Shown: piece by piece, positions 11,950 to 24,690 of the stretch
How positions within the stretch are numbered: the stretch's first letter is position 1
Layout of the letters: every line of letters begins with the position of its first letter
NCBI GenBank assembly: GCA_013399875.1
Contig: VXAZ01004030.1
Location: 24,575 to 88,574 of the forward strand
Reading direction: 5' to 3'
DNA: 64,000 nt
Source of the DNA: Gymnorhina tibicen
Lineage: Eukaryota; Chordata; Aves; Passeriformes; Artamidae
Position numbers and translations under genes: made by a program
The notes under the pieces: generated by a model
The model's database searches: none
What the model was told of the DNA's origin: nothing
Seen by the model: only the letters and a program-made list of their open reading frames with translations

Positions 11950-14212
11950 CCTCCCCCCCATACTCTGTGCCTCCTCCCTCCTCCACAACCTCCCTCAGTG
12001 CAGGTTGTGTCCATGCAGCCCCTGGGTTCCCATCTCAGCTCCAATATGAGCCAGGTGAGCAGCTGGGGACTAAAACTCCCCCTTTCCTACAAATCATATT
12101 AAAACCAACTCCCCCAATACAAAACAACCCAATTCTTGTCAGAGAAAATGTTTCATTTCGCATTTTACCCCACCAGGAGCAGTTTCACTTCACCAAAATC
12201 TCTGTAAAGCTGTAGTTTTGGGTCAGCCTCACACTATTATTTTTTTTCTGGATCACTGGCCCAATCCAGGGAACAATTCCTTGCAGATCCCTGCTCCTGA
12301 CAATCTGACAGGACAGCCTTGCCCCCCACTTGCAAAGAACAGAAGGAGGTGGAAGATCTGAGCTCTCACCACCACACCCAAACTGCTGCCAGCTCCTGCT
12401 CCCAGGGCCCGCAAAACCAAGGGATTTTACAGGAAAGTGAATTATTTTCTGAGCTCCTTTGCCCGGAGCGGTGAGGGCGGGATGGGGCTGTGATTCAGAG
12501 AACAGATGTGGTTTGGAGATTCATGGAAAAGCCGGGGTGAGGGAAGGGGAATGAGATGCAGGCAGAGCCCACGTCAGAGGCAGCACTGATGTTTCCAGGA
12601 AAGGGAGGGTGGCCTCAATGAGAGCCCAGCACCTCCATTCAGGGCTGTTCTCAATTAGACTGATTAGAGAGGGGATCTAATCATGACGGATCCTGGCCCA
12701 GAGCTGTCAATAATTAAATATTTGCAGTTTCTTAGTGACATCCTGGGGATTTTTTTCCACTGCAGGACAGCTCTGTGCTTGTTGCTGCCATTGCTTTCAG
12801 CCAACAAGGGCACATAAATCTGAGAAATTCAGAAAACTGGATGAAGTTACATTGTGAGTTCAATGTAACAAAGGAAAAACCTTTTCCAAGGATTTTAGCT
12901 GCAGGTCCCATCTTTTTTCTAGCAAATCCCACATTCCCCCTTCCATGGGAGGATTTCCAAGTCCGGAGAGCTCCGTGTCTGTTCAAGCCCTGTCACCTGT
13001 ACAGCGATGATGGGGATGCAGATTCCAGGAAGGATGGATGGAAGGCGGGTTTTCCTTTTCACTGCTCATTCTTGGATTGATTTCCAATGGTTTCCGCTGT
13101 TTCCTTGGGGTTTTTAGTGTCATTTCTGTCTCAATGGAAAGGGACTGTCTGAGGAGCCAAAACACACCTTGGAAGGGGGGACTGACACCAGCATCTTCTT
13201 ATTTTTATATCCATGATCAAGAGCTAACTCCTCCTGGTTTGTGGAATGCCCCCAGTGAGCAGGGAATATTTGGGATTCAGAGTTAAGGAAGCAGCCTGGC
13301 ATCCGACACAACATGACCTTGCTCCTTCTGCCTGAAATGTGAATTTATGGCAGAATTCCCTCCTTCCTTGAGCAAACTGAAGGACTGAGGTCCACCAAGG
13401 CAACACCTAGGAACTCGTGGGTGGCCCTGCCTCAGGCTGTAATTCAGGACTATCTGAAATTTCCTAAAATGCCATCTCAGGTTGCTGCCTAAAAAATCTC
13501 TCACTCTGGGCTCTGTGTAGCCCTAGGGCTCTGGATTTCTCTGCAAGATCCAGCCCTTCCAACCTGGAGCCCACAGTGCAGAGCGTGTCTCATTTTTAGA
13601 GGTTCTAACAAAAGATCCCGAGCCTTTTAAAGAGTTCCCGTTATCAGGAATGGAGTCCCTGCGTCATTCCCAGCCTCAGCCTCCCATGCCTGCAATTTCC
13701 TACCCCTGGATCCTGATCTGTGCTTATCTGCAAAATTAGACATTGTTTTGCTATCAGGAATCTGCACTCTCTGGGGGGATTTTTGTGCTGTGCTATTATT
13801 CACAAACTTCACTTTATTAAACTGAAGGATGGAGCTGCTTCTGTTCGGCACACTCAGGTTTTCCAAGCCTTGACTCATCCTTTCGAGGCTTTGTCTCGTG
13901 TTGTGACAGCGTGTGTTAACAATGTGGATATCAGCTCGAGGGGCATAGTTTATCTCTCCCCATTGTTGGATGCAGAAATCACAGCACCTCTTTCTCTCCA
14001 CTTGGCATTTCCTTATGAATAAATTCCTGGCTGCTGTTCACCATCCCCATTTCCTTATCTTGGAGTGAGCTCCCATTAAGTTGTTATCTCTGTTCATCTC
14101 CCAGTCATTTGTGGGGTCATGGCTTTATCATTCCTTATATCACCAATCGGATCTGTGCTGTCTGTGCATTGATTGAGGCTCTTGTGTCTGGTGGGTTTGG
14201 ATGCACATCGTT
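11950..14212. other. Intergenic, no gene seen
   Basis: Mostly unique DNA. 13720-14000 is less GC-rich with a few CpGs and no repeat signature, and could be conserved noncoding sequence, but I cannot judge conservation from one genome. Confidence 0.5.
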
Positions 14213-14628
14213 CATGGAATCACAGAATCACAGCACGTCCTAACTTGACAGGGACCCACAGGGATCATCCAGCCCAGCTCCTGGCACTGCCCAGACACCC
14301 CAACACCCCCACCCTGGGCATCCCTGGCAGCGGTGTCCAAACGCTTCTGGAGCTCTGGCAGCCTCGGGGCTGTGCCCATTCCCTGGGGAGCCTGGGCAGT
14401 GCCCAGCACCCTCTGGGGGAAGAACCTTTCCCTGATCTCCAGCCTGAGCCTGCCCTGGCCCAGCTCCAGCCATTCCCTGGGTGCTGTCCCTGTCCCAGGG
14501 AGCAGAGATCGGAGCTGCCCTCGGGAGCAGCCCTCGGGAGGAGCTGCAGCCCCTGTGAAGTCACCCCTCAGTCCCCTCCAGCTGAACATTCCAAGTATTC
14601 TCAGCTGCTCCATAAGGAATTGACCCTT
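14213..14628 (-). mobile_element. CR1 LINE fragment, second subfamily
   Basis: Starts CATGGAATCACAGAATCACA and continues GGGATCATCCAGCCCAGCTC and CTGGGGAGCCTGGGCAGTGC. It is near-identical in order to the sense copy at 34678-34948 but distinct from the commoner copies whose 3' end reads AATGGTTTGGGTTGGAAGGG. Confidence 0.9.
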
Positions 14629-17504
14629 CCCCACTGACTTGGATCTCTCCAGTGTTACTCCTGTAGCTTCCTCCAGCTCAGCTGGGAAGGAGTTGAAAGG
14701 TTTGGGGCTGGAAACATCCCCAAGGCAGCCAAGGGTGGGGGGCAGCTCCCAGCTGGGGCTGGGCAGCTCCATGGGGATTTGCTTCACCAGATTTCCTGTG
14801 TGGAATGACACCATGGGGAAGGAAATGACTCCTCACCTTCTTCCTCAGTGAGAGCAGGATTTTGAGTGGTTCCTGTGTGCATTGAGAAGAAGCTGCCAGT
14901 TTTTCACATCACACTTTTCTCCTGCCCTGCCCTGTGTTTTCCATCATGGCTTTTGCCAGGATATTCCATTCTTCCCTTGCCAATGGAAAAGAGCAAGTCC
15001 CAAAGCACCCGGCCACTTTCTTCATGGCATCCCAGGCTTCTGGAGGAGGAAGGAGCCACTTGGCAGCTCAAAAGTGACACCCAGCCCCTGCAGCTGCAAT
15101 CTGGTGCCTGTGGGGCTCACAGGGAGCTGCTCTTTTCCATGGAAGAAGCCATGGGAGCCTCAGCATAGGCTCTGCTCCTCGCCCAGACCAGGACAGGGCT
15201 CTGTGTGCACCACAACCCTGTGGATGCTGCACAGAAAATCCTCCCAGCAGCTGCAGAAATTCCAGAGAAATACCCAGAGAAATATCCAGGTGGGATATCG
15301 AGACAGGCTGCGCAGCTTTGCTGAGAGCGTCACCTCTGGGGTTGGATTCCTGCAGCTCCAGCTGTGCTGGGACACACACGGCACTCAGGCAGGCACAAAA
15401 CCACCCCAGCAGCACCAAGAACTCTCCCAAAAAACGCAAATCAGCCAGGCCTCCTGAATTACCACTTGGAAAGAGGACACGAAACAGCAGCTACTTGGGA
15501 GAGGTTTGAGCAGGAACAACAAAGGGGAGGAGAGGAGATCTGGGGTAAGGGGTGCAGGCAGGGCAGCTCTGTCCCCTCCAGCTGCAGCAGCCCTGCAAAC
15601 CCAGCTCCTGAGACCAGAACCACACTGGGACAATATTTAAATTGTAATCCCATCACATTAGGGAAGAAATTTGCTTTTAAGCATAATAATGTGTTTTAAA
15701 ATAGAGAGAATTGGTTTGCAAGAGCCTCCATGGCCAAGGCTGGGAACAGCCCCTGCCCTGCTGGGTGAGCCGCAGGTGGGGCAGCAGCCGTGGGCACAAT
15801 CCCAGGCTCATCCCATTTGTCCCTCATCCCATGGCTCCTCCTGCCTGGCACCTGCCAGAGGAGAGCCATGACTGGAGTGCTTGTGCTCCCTGCCACAGAC
15901 TCCTCCCCACAGGGGACACTAATGCTGATCTTTTTCTTTCTCCTGCTGATCACCAATGGCCATCCAGCCCTTTTCATGGCTGAGGGAGAACAGATGTTCC
16001 AGCAGGACATTAAGTCTCCCCCTAAATGCTCTGTCCGCACAGAATCCTGCACCTTTGGAGGCTGGGGGATGAACTTTGTGCTTTGTTAAAGAGGGGAGCT
16101 CCTCCTCTCCTGCTCTTTGCTGCTTTGAGGGGCTCTCTGTGCCCCCGCAGAGCTCTGCCCTGCATGGCAAAGATGCCCCAGTGCCCCCAGGGCTCCTGTG
16201 CCCAGGAGAATTTAGCTTTCCTCACTTCCCAGGATTTCCAAGCGCTCTTCCTCCAAGGAACCCAAACCAAGACATTTCCTGCTGCCTTCCCGCTCCCCAT
16301 CCCTCCCCACACAAACAAGGCCTCACGAGCATGTCTAATTCCCATGAATAATTTATGCAAAGGAATAAGTTCCTGATAGCAATAAACAGAATAAATACAA
16401 CTCCCAGAGACCACATTACCAAGCAGAATTCATTTTTACACAGATATAAAACTGTTATGTTAGAGTAAGGGGAGAAATAATCTCCATCAATAACATTCTC
16501 TTATTTCCTCATTGTTTTATTTGCATGGGGCTCCATCTCCGTGGAGTGCCCCATCCATCCAGCTGTCCTGGGGATGCCTACAAAGCTATTCCAGCCAGGA
16601 CTGGATTAATCATTTCTCATCAGCACCCAGACAGTGGTGGAGGCTGTTCTTGTTTCCCTCTCAACATTAGATCACTTTGAGAACAAGCAGGGTGAGGCTT
16701 AAACTTATTTTCCAGGTACTGAAAACCAGCCTTATTTATAAAAATCCATATTTTCCCGGTTAATTCCACACTGGCACTCAGTGCACAAGACATAAAGCAT
16801 CATTATTGGACACCAGGAGTGTTTGAATTCTGAGCTAAAAGTCACTGGAAATGCTCAGTGTCACTGGTGGCTTGATTAGATTTTTGCAGATGGCTTTTTC
16901 CATTTGGGTCCAGATTATCTTTTCCCATTATTTCCCAGCTTTTTCCATTTTATCACTCACTAAAGGGTTTGAGAGGCTCAACAGACAGCTTTTGAGGCAG
17001 CATTTACTGAGCAGTGGCTGCATCCTGTGGACAACTCTAATATCCTCCCTTTCCATAACAACCATTCCCTTCAGATGGATGTGGGAAAAGACACCTTTCC
17101 TGGCTAACTGCTGCTTCTCCTCATTGCTCACCTGATTTTCTAAACCCTGAAAAGCACAGACTGGGCAGCAATCACCTGAAATTTATGTGCTTTCATATTT
17201 TGACAGGGATTTGGGACTGACAGGAGATAAAAAATCAAAACCAATTTAATACTTTGCAACTTTTTAGCCTGAGCTCAGATTCCAGCAAGGACAATATTTC
17301 CTCATCAGCACAAATGAGCTCCCTCGGCGGGAATCTCTCTCCTGCTCAGCATGGAAAACATCAGGTCCCTCCGGAGGGGAAACACCTACCTCGGCAGCTC
17401 TTAATTGCCACTGTTAATTGCCGGGCGGGAAGGGCTGCCTGGCCGCGGCTGATAAAGGAGAGATGAAAAGAGAACAAAAGCAGCGGCAAAGTACAGAGCC
17501 GGGG
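14629..17504. other. Intergenic, no gene seen
   Basis: 16330-16560 and 16700-17250 are AT-richer; an octamer-type ATTTGCAT lies near 16518. No coding or RNA gene supported. Confidence 0.5.
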
Positions 17505-17632
17505 GGCTCTGGGGATGGAGCCGTGGGGACACAGCCTGGGGACACAGCCGGGGGGCTCTGGGGACACAGCCGGGGGGCTTTGGGGATGGAGCCGTGGGGA
17601 CACAGCCGGGGGACACAGGCTGGGGACACAGC
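17505..17632. repeat. Irregular G-rich minisatellite
   Basis: Interleaved units of CTGGGGATGGAGCCGTGGGG and ACACAGCCGGGGGG. Many runs of four to six Gs within about 130 bases would permit G-quadruplex folding on the plus strand. Confidence 0.8.
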
Positions 17633-17895
17633 AGCTCCTGGCAGAGCGGCCAGGCCCAGGAGGATCGGGAAAGGCAGGAGCATCCATGTGGAAGGGTTGG
17701 ATTTGGAGCACAGGGTGACTCAGCAGGGCTGGACCCAAAGCATCCGGGGCCTGCAATTCCTGGGCTCCCTGCTGTGTCCTTGGCTTCTCTTCCCAGACTT
17801 CCAAGCAACAGCTCCGGGATCAGCTCCACTGAAGGTTGTTGTGGGAAGGTGAAGAAGACATCGGTGGCACAGCCCAGCTGGTTCCAACCCCACAA

Positions 17896-18300
17896 GGAAT
17901 GGAATCACAGAATCATGGAGTCATTAAGGCTGGAAATGACCTCCAAGGTCACCAAGTCCAACCTTCAGCCACTGAAGCTTGTCCCCAAGTGCCACATCTG
18001 CTCCTTCCTTGGACACCTCCAGGGATGGGGACACCACCACTGCCCTGGGCAGCCCCTGCCAAGCTTTAACCACTTGTTGAAGAAGGAATTGTTCAGAATT
18101 TGAGCCTCCCCTGGCACAGCCTGAGGCCGTTCCCTTTCCTCCTGTCCCTGTTCCCTGGGAGCAGAGCCCGCCCCCCCCGGCTGCCCCCTCCTGTCAGGGA
18201 GTTGTGCAGAGCCACAAGGTCCCCCCTGAGCCTCCTCTTCTCCAGGCTGAGCCCTGGAATTGCCCAGCTCTGCTCCCTGGGTTATTCCCAGACCACCCTT
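17896..18300 (-). mobile_element. CR1 LINE fragment, third subfamily
   Basis: Starts GGAATCACAGAATCATGGAG then AAGGCTGGAAATGACCTCCA and GTCACCAAGTCCAACC, a 3' end unlike the other copies. It continues through GGGCAGCCCCTGCCAAGC and ends near ACCACCCTTCCC. Confidence 0.88.
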
Positions 18301-19612
18301 CCCAGGGTTTAATCCCATGTGGGGGGAAGATAAATGTGATATAATGCCCAAAGCTGTGGTGCCAGAGCAGGCTTTTCCCAAGAAAAGAGGAATCCATAGC
18401 AATTATCTGGGATGCCTATCAGGATCAATTTGCCACTTTGTGCAGGTGCTGGGAATAAATTTTCCTTGGTTTGTCTCCACCAGGAGTTGGAGAAAAATCT
18501 TGGAAAATGGCTCAGAGAAATAATAACACTAAAACTGATAAGAAAACCGAGGTGGCCTCTGATTGTTTTTTTTCAATTACAGCATTTTCAGGAAGCAAAG
18601 AAATCTCTTTACAATTCCTTTCACAGGGAGATTTGATTTTCCCACCTGGAGTTTCCCTCTCATTTGAACTTTGTCCAGTTCAAAACCATGGGCAAGCAGA
18701 GGAGAGCTCCTCATTTTTAAAAAGTGAAGTTTTTGGTTTAAATATTCATGATTTCATAAAGCTACCTTTGGAAAAAAGCTGCTTTTATCAGGTGGGAGCC
18801 AATATCCACATGGGAGAAGCTGAGTTTCCTCCTTTCTCATGGGGTTTTCAGTGGCCAAAGAGAAGAAAAACGCCCACACGCAACAAAATGCACTTTCAAA
18901 GTCTTGTGCAACTTTGTTTCTTAAACATTTTGCTTAAAATAGAAGCAGAGAATGAAAAAAAAATAATTGAAAATTAGTGTCAGTCCCTCAAAGCAATTTC
19001 CTTCAGAGAAACACTGGTTCTTGAATTTAAAAAGACATTTATTTTGGGAATATTTTCATGCTGCTCTGATTAGCACCATCTAAGCAAACACTTGTTTCTG
19101 AGTGCAGGACAAACTAGGCAAATCCACAAATATTGGGTTTTTTACATTCCCATTTTACAGCACTGGATCTGGCTCCTCTCTGTCCTCAGCCACTGTTTGA
19201 AAATCCCAAGGGCATTTTCCTGGGGGAATTGTGTTCATGACCCACCTCAAACCAAAGTTCTATTCTTCTGGGATATTTCCTGACACCACAACTTTTCCAT
19301 GTAGAGCAGGGATGGATTTGACAGCTCCTGCCAGGAATCTGTTCCCAACCCGTTGTATTTCCTTCCCTCTCATATTGAGGAGCTCATCTGGGCACTGCTT
19401 TTACTGCCAAGGAAGCCTTGGCCACTTTGACCGTGGGTTCTTCCACACCAGGATTGGCTTCTGGAGGGTTTTATCTTGAAATAGGGCCTAAGAGAGTTGG
19501 TCTGTGTTGTGTTCTGGAGGTCCCCGGTGCTCTGGGTTCCTCTCAAGGAGCAGCTCAGGTTTGTGTGGCACCTTTTCGTTCCTCACCTTGTTAGCAGCAC
19601 TTTGAGGGTGTG
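18301..19612. other. Intergenic, no gene seen
   Basis: AT-rich unique DNA. The longest frame (18471-18977, plus) has no recognisable motif. Confidence 0.55.
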
Positions 19613-20006
19613 ACAGGCTGGGAAAGCTGGGGGGGTTCACCTGGAGAGGAGAAGGCTCCAGGGAGACCTCAGAGCCCCTTCCAGGGCCCAAAGAGGCTCC
19701 AGGAGAGCTGGAGAGGGACTTGGGACAAGGGATGGAGGGACAGGACACAGGGAATGGCTTCCCACTGCCAGAGGGCAGGGATGGATGGGATATTGGGAAG
19801 GGATTGTTCCCTGGGAGGGTGGGGAGGCCCTGGCACAGGGTGCCCAGAGAAGCTGTGGCTGCCCCCGGAGCCCTGGAAGTGTCCAAGGCCAGGCTGGACA
19901 AGGCTTGGAGCAGCCTGGGATAGTGGAAGGTGTCCCTGCCCATGGCAGGGGTGGCACTGGATGGACTTTAAGATCCCTCCAACCCAAACAATTCCATGAT
20001 TCTGTG
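19613..20006 (+). mobile_element. CR1 LINE 3' fragment, about 390 bp
   Basis: Sense CR1 from the GTTCACCTGGAGAGGAGAAG segment through GGACAGGACACAGGGAATGG to AACCCAAACAATTCCATG and a final ATTCTGTG. Confidence 0.93.
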
Positions 20007-21974
20007 CTCCCAAGGTTCCTCTGCCCCTGCAGGTCTGTCTGAAGGGCAGGATGGGGACAGGGGACGCTCCCTCTCCCCAGACAGTCCCACACCTGCCCAG
20101 AGGCTCTGCCCCAGGGTGAGCATCCTTCCCACAGCCCCTCCTGGGATCTGCTTTGCAGCAGAATTCAAAGCAGCTTTTTTCACTCTCCAAAAGGATGATC
20201 AAAGCCTCCCTCCCCTGAGCTGATTCCAGCAATATTCCTCATCAAAAAGCAAGGGGAGAAAAAAGAATATATTTGCCTGTGGTTGTCTTCTAAATAAATC
20301 CCCCTCTCTCAGGAGGCTCGGGGCTGCTGTCTCACCCCCAGTCAGCTCTGGGGCTGCTGGTAAAATTCTTCTTTTCTCTTCAGCGCCTCCAGAAAAAGAA
20401 TCCCCCTATTGTAGGGATTTGAGATGTTTACATCTGCTTATCTTCCCTCTGATCTCAGGATTCCTGTAACATTCCAGCTCCCTCTTTAGCTGTATCATTA
20501 GTTCTGCACAGATGACTGAGAAAAGCCTCCTCGAAGAACTGAAACCAGGCCAGCATCCCAGAGCATTCCCACCTTCCCCACCTCCAGCCTCAGTTCCCTT
20601 TATTTATTTCTCTGGCCAGGCTGGGGAAGGATTCTCACCCTGGTTTGACTGAGCAGCTCTCATGGCAGTGGCTGCAGCCAGACCCTGCTCCTCCTCCGTA
20701 ACCTCTAAGGCTGCATGGGCAGATCCCACAAAACGTAATATTCCTACTAAAATTCCTCTTCTAGAGGCACTTCACTGTTTCTTTTCCAGGCACCTGCCTG
20801 TGCTGGAGCCCTGCAGCCATGGAAATGGCAGTTTCCTTCCATCCCTGTGCTGACCAGGCAGAGGGAAGGGCCAGCTCTGGCCCCAAAGCTGAACAAGCTG
20901 TGCCTGATGTCACATCAGCTCCCTCACAGGACATTTGTAACCTGCCACTGAGCAGGAACAGGTTTGAAATCCAGAATCACAGGGGCCCCTGGGGCACAGC
21001 TTCAGCCAGGGCTGTTCCTACTCAGGTGTAAAATTGAAATCACTTAAATGCAACAGAGCTGAGACAAAATAGATCATCCAGAAGCCTCGTTCAGCTCCCT
21101 TGGACCCAAAGCCATTCCATGACTGTGTGATGCACTAAGGGACATTTTTAGAGTCATCTGCATCCGCACTACCAGGCTGGAGTATTCCCAACTCCTGCTG
21201 GTCCTCAGGGATCCCACACTGGTGTCCACTGGGGTCCAACCTGGCACACATCCCTTGGGAAGAGAAAAGGAGCTGGAAAGCTGTGTTTGACTCTTTCCTC
21301 TGTTGGCCCAGGAGGCCCAGAAGGACCCCAGAGCTGGGCCCACAGAGGACTCTGTGTCACACCTGGCAGGGCAGAGGTCTGGGGGACGTGTCCTGGTGCA
21401 TCCAAGCTGTGTGGAAACTTCTTCAGTGATCCCATGTCCCATCCCTGGCACACAGCCCAGCCCCAAACACCCCTCCAGGGCCATCTGGCAGGAATTCGGG
21501 GATGGAATCTCCCTGTGATTCATGCCTGAGAGGAGCTGCATCACCCCAAGGGCACGGAGAGTTGTCCAAAGCAATGCCCCAGTCCGGCTGTGAGCTGACC
21601 GCACACTGTCCACCAGTAACACCAGTTACACCACCAGTTAATCCCACAGCATCAATATTCCTCGGAACTCACTAAGCAGACAGTGTCAAAGGAAAAGCAT
21701 CTTTCTACTAGTCCCACCAGTGCCTCGTGTAAAACCAAAATGGCCTTTTTTCCCCTGGCCTGGATGCTGTGAAATCCCACCCCAAGGTGCTGGCCTGGCA
21801 GTGACATCCAGCACCGTCACCTTGCCCTGCTCCCTGCCGGAGCTGGAGCCTCCAGCAGCTCCAGGTGCCCTGCTCCAAACCATCCAACACTCATCTGCTG
21901 GTGAGAAAACACATTTTAATGGAGCAGCCCCGCTCCCAGGAATTATCTCTGGCTGCAGAGCTGCCTGCTTTTAT
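20007..21974. other. Intergenic, no gene seen
   Basis: A short CR1-tail-like string (CCAAAGCCATTCCATGACTG) near 21110 may be a decayed sense CR1 end. Otherwise nothing recognised. Confidence 0.5.
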
Positions 21975-22105
21975 CTGTACATCCATCCTGCCAGGCCTGA
22001 TGTTATCTGCAAATTTCGCATTTATTTTTAGATAATTGATAGAAAAGTTGAAAAGTACAAAGGCTTCAGTGCTTCCTTGCAATCCCAACAGAAATGTCCC
22101 GGTTC
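21975..22105 (-). mobile_element. Possible ancient CR1-like LINE remnant
   Basis: GATGTTATCTGCAAATTT followed by AGATAATTGATAGAAAAG resembles, in antisense, the old-CR1 stretch read as GTGTCATCTGCAAACTT ... AGATCATTGATAAAGAT. AT-rich and heavily mutated. Confidence 0.45.
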
Positions 22106-22366
22106 AGTGACAGTTTTGTGTTGATTACTCGTGTTCAGGAGTCTGTTGTCACTTCCCAGCCCATTTCACACAGATTAGGTAATGCCCAATATTAATGTTT
22201 AAAAACAGAGGATGATGTCAGGTCCCTTTCATGGTTATATCTGTCAGCTCCAAGCTGAGAGGGACTTCAGTGGCCTGGAGTCCAGTCTTGTGTCACTGTG
22301 TCCTGCTTTAGTCACACCACACACAAGGGTCCTTGAACCTCACAACAGCACAGAAGCAAAAATCAA
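22106..22366. other. Intergenic, no gene seen
   Basis: Unique AT-rich DNA between old and young CR1 pieces. Confidence 0.5.
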
Positions 22367-22507
22367 GGTCCTGGAAGTGTCCAAGGCCAGGCTGGACAGG
22401 GCTTGGAGCAGCCTGGGATAGTGGAAGGTGTCCCTGCCCTCGGACGGGGTTGGAACTGGGTGAGCTTTAAGGCCCCTTCCAACCCAAACCATTTTGGGAT
22501 TCTCTGA
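22367..22507 (+). mobile_element. CR1 LINE 3' fragment, about 140 bp
   Basis: Starts at CTGGAAGTGTCCAAGGCCAG and ends CCATTTTGGGATTCTCTGA. Confidence 0.9.
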
Positions 22508-22723
22508 TCCGAGTCCAGCCAAGAATTCGCTCTGCCCTGAGGACTGGAGCCGAGCAGCTGCATTCCCACTGCTCCTGCTGAGGGAATTCTCCCTGTGCCC
22601 CTGCACCAGCACAAACTTCCTGCAAGACCTTGACCTGCCCCTGTGCTTTTTCCAGCTTGGTGAGTGGGTTATCCACGGGGAGCAAGGAATGGAGCTCTGT
22701 GGGGATTGTGCTTGGCAGCTCCG

Positions 22724-22839
22724 TTCTTTCCCTGCCCCCAGAGTCCCCACAGCTCTTTCCCTGCCCCCAAAATCACCGTGGCTCCTGCCCCATCCCCAAA
22801 GTCCCCCTGGCTCCTGCCCTGTCCCCAAAGTCACCCTGT
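22724..22839. repeat. Minisatellite, 29 bp x 4
   Basis: Units at 22724, 22753, 22782 and 22811 of the form CTCYTKCCCYRTCCCCAAAG plus TCCCCCTGG-like ends. C-rich on the plus strand, G-rich on the minus. Confidence 0.9.
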
Positions 22840-23567
22840 CCCCATCCCCATTGGCGCTGCAGCACCAAGTGATGCCTGGCACATGCCTGCATCCCTGGAA
22901 TGATCCCCTCCTGCTGCTCAGCTCCCTCTCCCCATCCTGACCACCCAGCAGGGAGCAGGGATGAGGCAGCTCTGCCGGGCTTCCTCTGACAGCCTTGTCT
23001 GCCTCACGGCAATTAATTCTCCCTCCTGTCCACCAGCTCCTGGAGGTGTAAACAGGGGCTGTGCCAGTGCCTGGCAGTGCTCCAGGACCAGCTCCAAGTG
23101 TCAGGATGCAACAGGGGATTTTTAGCTTTTTTTCTTTATCATCAAGCTCAGCTCCAAACAAACCTTTAATTAATTCCTTCACAAAGTTCTGCTGAGCTTG
23201 TGGCCTCCAATTCCTCTGGGCTGCTAATTAACCTGATCTTCTCCCTCCCTGCTCCTTCCTCGTGATTGTCAGTTTGCACTTGTTGAATCCTAATGCCTTT
23301 CCCTGGTGCAACAATCTGCTCCTGTTCCCCAGACGCCTTCGCCCCCAGAGCACAGGCTCCACTTCTATTTTGCCTCTATGAGCTCATGCTCCAGCTGCCT
23401 GAGGAACAGCAACAGCTCCCACTCCTTTGCCGCAAAATTCCACTTTTTTCAATATTTCCCCTTAGCGTTGGGAAAGGAAATCACCCAGGGATTGCAGTTT
23501 TCCACTATAATTTTCATTTTTTAAAGCTGTTGTCTTTTGGGTTTTTTCAGTGATAGTTACAGTGCTG
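22840..23567. other. Intergenic, no gene seen
   Basis: No repeat or exon recognised. Confidence 0.5.
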
Positions 23568-23870
23568 CAGAATCATGGAATCATGGGATGGTTTGGGTTG
23601 AAAAAGGCCTTAGAGCCCATCCAGTCCCACCTCCTGCCATGGGCAGGGACACCTCCCACTGTCCCAGGTTGCTCCAAGCCCCGTCCAGCCTGGCTTTGGA
23701 CACTGCCAGGGATCCAGGGGCAGCCACAGCTGCTCTGGGCACCCTGTGCCAGGGCCTCCCCACCCTCCCAGGGAACAATTCCTTCCCAATATCCAATTTA
23801 AATCTCCTCTCCTCCAGCTTAAAGCCATTCCCTGTGTCTTGTCACTCCGTGCCCTTGTGAGAAATCCATC
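23568..23870 (-). mobile_element. CR1 LINE 3' fragment
   Basis: Begins AGAATCATGGAATCATGGGA, then GGTTTGGGTTGAAAAAGGCC. It ends in CAGCTTAAAGCCATTCCCTG, where it diverges from the long copies (at 8200 the equivalent reads GCAGTGGGAAGCCATTCCC). Confidence 0.92.
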
Positions 23871-24137
23871 AGCATGCTCCTGTTGCAAATGTTTCCTGCA
23901 AAAACTTGAAGAAAAGGAATCCAGACTCTTATCAGATTCACATATGTCCACAGGCATTTTGGGCAAAAGCCCATTTTTTCGGGGGGGGGATGGTTTCCCT
24001 CAGCTCCATCTTGACCAAAAGCCCATTGATTTCAGTCAGGAGACACACAGGCTGTTCTCAACATGCAAAACATTTCTCAAGGCTGAAAAAAAAGAAGCTT
24101 CTGAAAGGAATTGAGATGTTTTAGAGACATTTTAGTC

Positions 24138-24560
24138 TTTGTGTGACTCAGTTCCCTGAGACTGATGTGGGAGCACTGAGCCTTCCAAGCTTCCACGCGT
24201 GGTGACACTGGGCACAAAAATGTTTGTGAAGCTTCCAGCTTTCAGGGGAGGTTCAGGTTGGATATTTGGAAAATTTCTTCCCTGAAAGGGTGGCCAGGCA
24301 TTGGCACAGGCTGGCAGGGCAGTGCTGGAATCACCATCCCTGGAAGTGCTCAAAAAATGAGCAGAGGTGGCACTTGGGATTACTGGGCGTGGTCGAAGGT
24401 TGGACTTGATGGTCCTGGAGGTCTTTTCCAGACTCAGTGACTCTGTGATCATTTCCATGATCCTACAACACCCATGGGCACCATGTGGCCATGAAAATGC
24501 TGAGGGTGGAGCTGTGGGGGGGTGAATTTGCACCCTGGGACCAGGGAGGTGAGCGTGGGA
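24138..24560. repeat. Unclassified repeat, copy 1, split by a CR1 insertion
   Basis: The left half (24138-24242) and right half (24455-24560) together match 26018-26195 in order: for example CTGAGCCTTCCAAGCTTCCA versus CTGAGACTTCCAAACTGCCT, and CATGTGGCCATGAAAATGCT versus GACGTGGCCACGGAAATGCT. By eye identity is roughly 70%. The CR1 at 24243-24452 interrupts this copy only. The family is not recognised. Confidence 0.6.
24243..24452 (+). mobile_element. CR1 LINE 3' fragment nested in another repeat
   Basis: Reads GGTTGGATATTTGGAAAATT, CATCCCTGGAAGTGCTCAAA, then AGGTTGGACTTGATGGTCCT and GACTCTGTGATCATT. This tail differs from the other CR1 copies here and marks a separate subfamily. Confidence 0.85.
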
Positions 24561-24685
24561 TGTGGCACCACGGGGACATTGAGGCACAAACCCGCTTCTG
24601 CTCCATGAGGGAAACCAGGGCTCTGGATCAAGGCAAGGACAGGACAAGGTGCTACAGAGGGCCCAGGGACAGGTGGGATTGCTCA

Positions 24686-24690
24686 CCTGC
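24686..24690. repeat. Target-site duplication, left copy (CCTGC)
   Basis: Matches 25519-25523 exactly, directly outside the LTR's TG terminus. Confidence 0.75.

Noticed and set aside
21094..21133. Sense CR1 tail
   Set aside because: Only about 20 bases resemble a CR1 end; too short to support.
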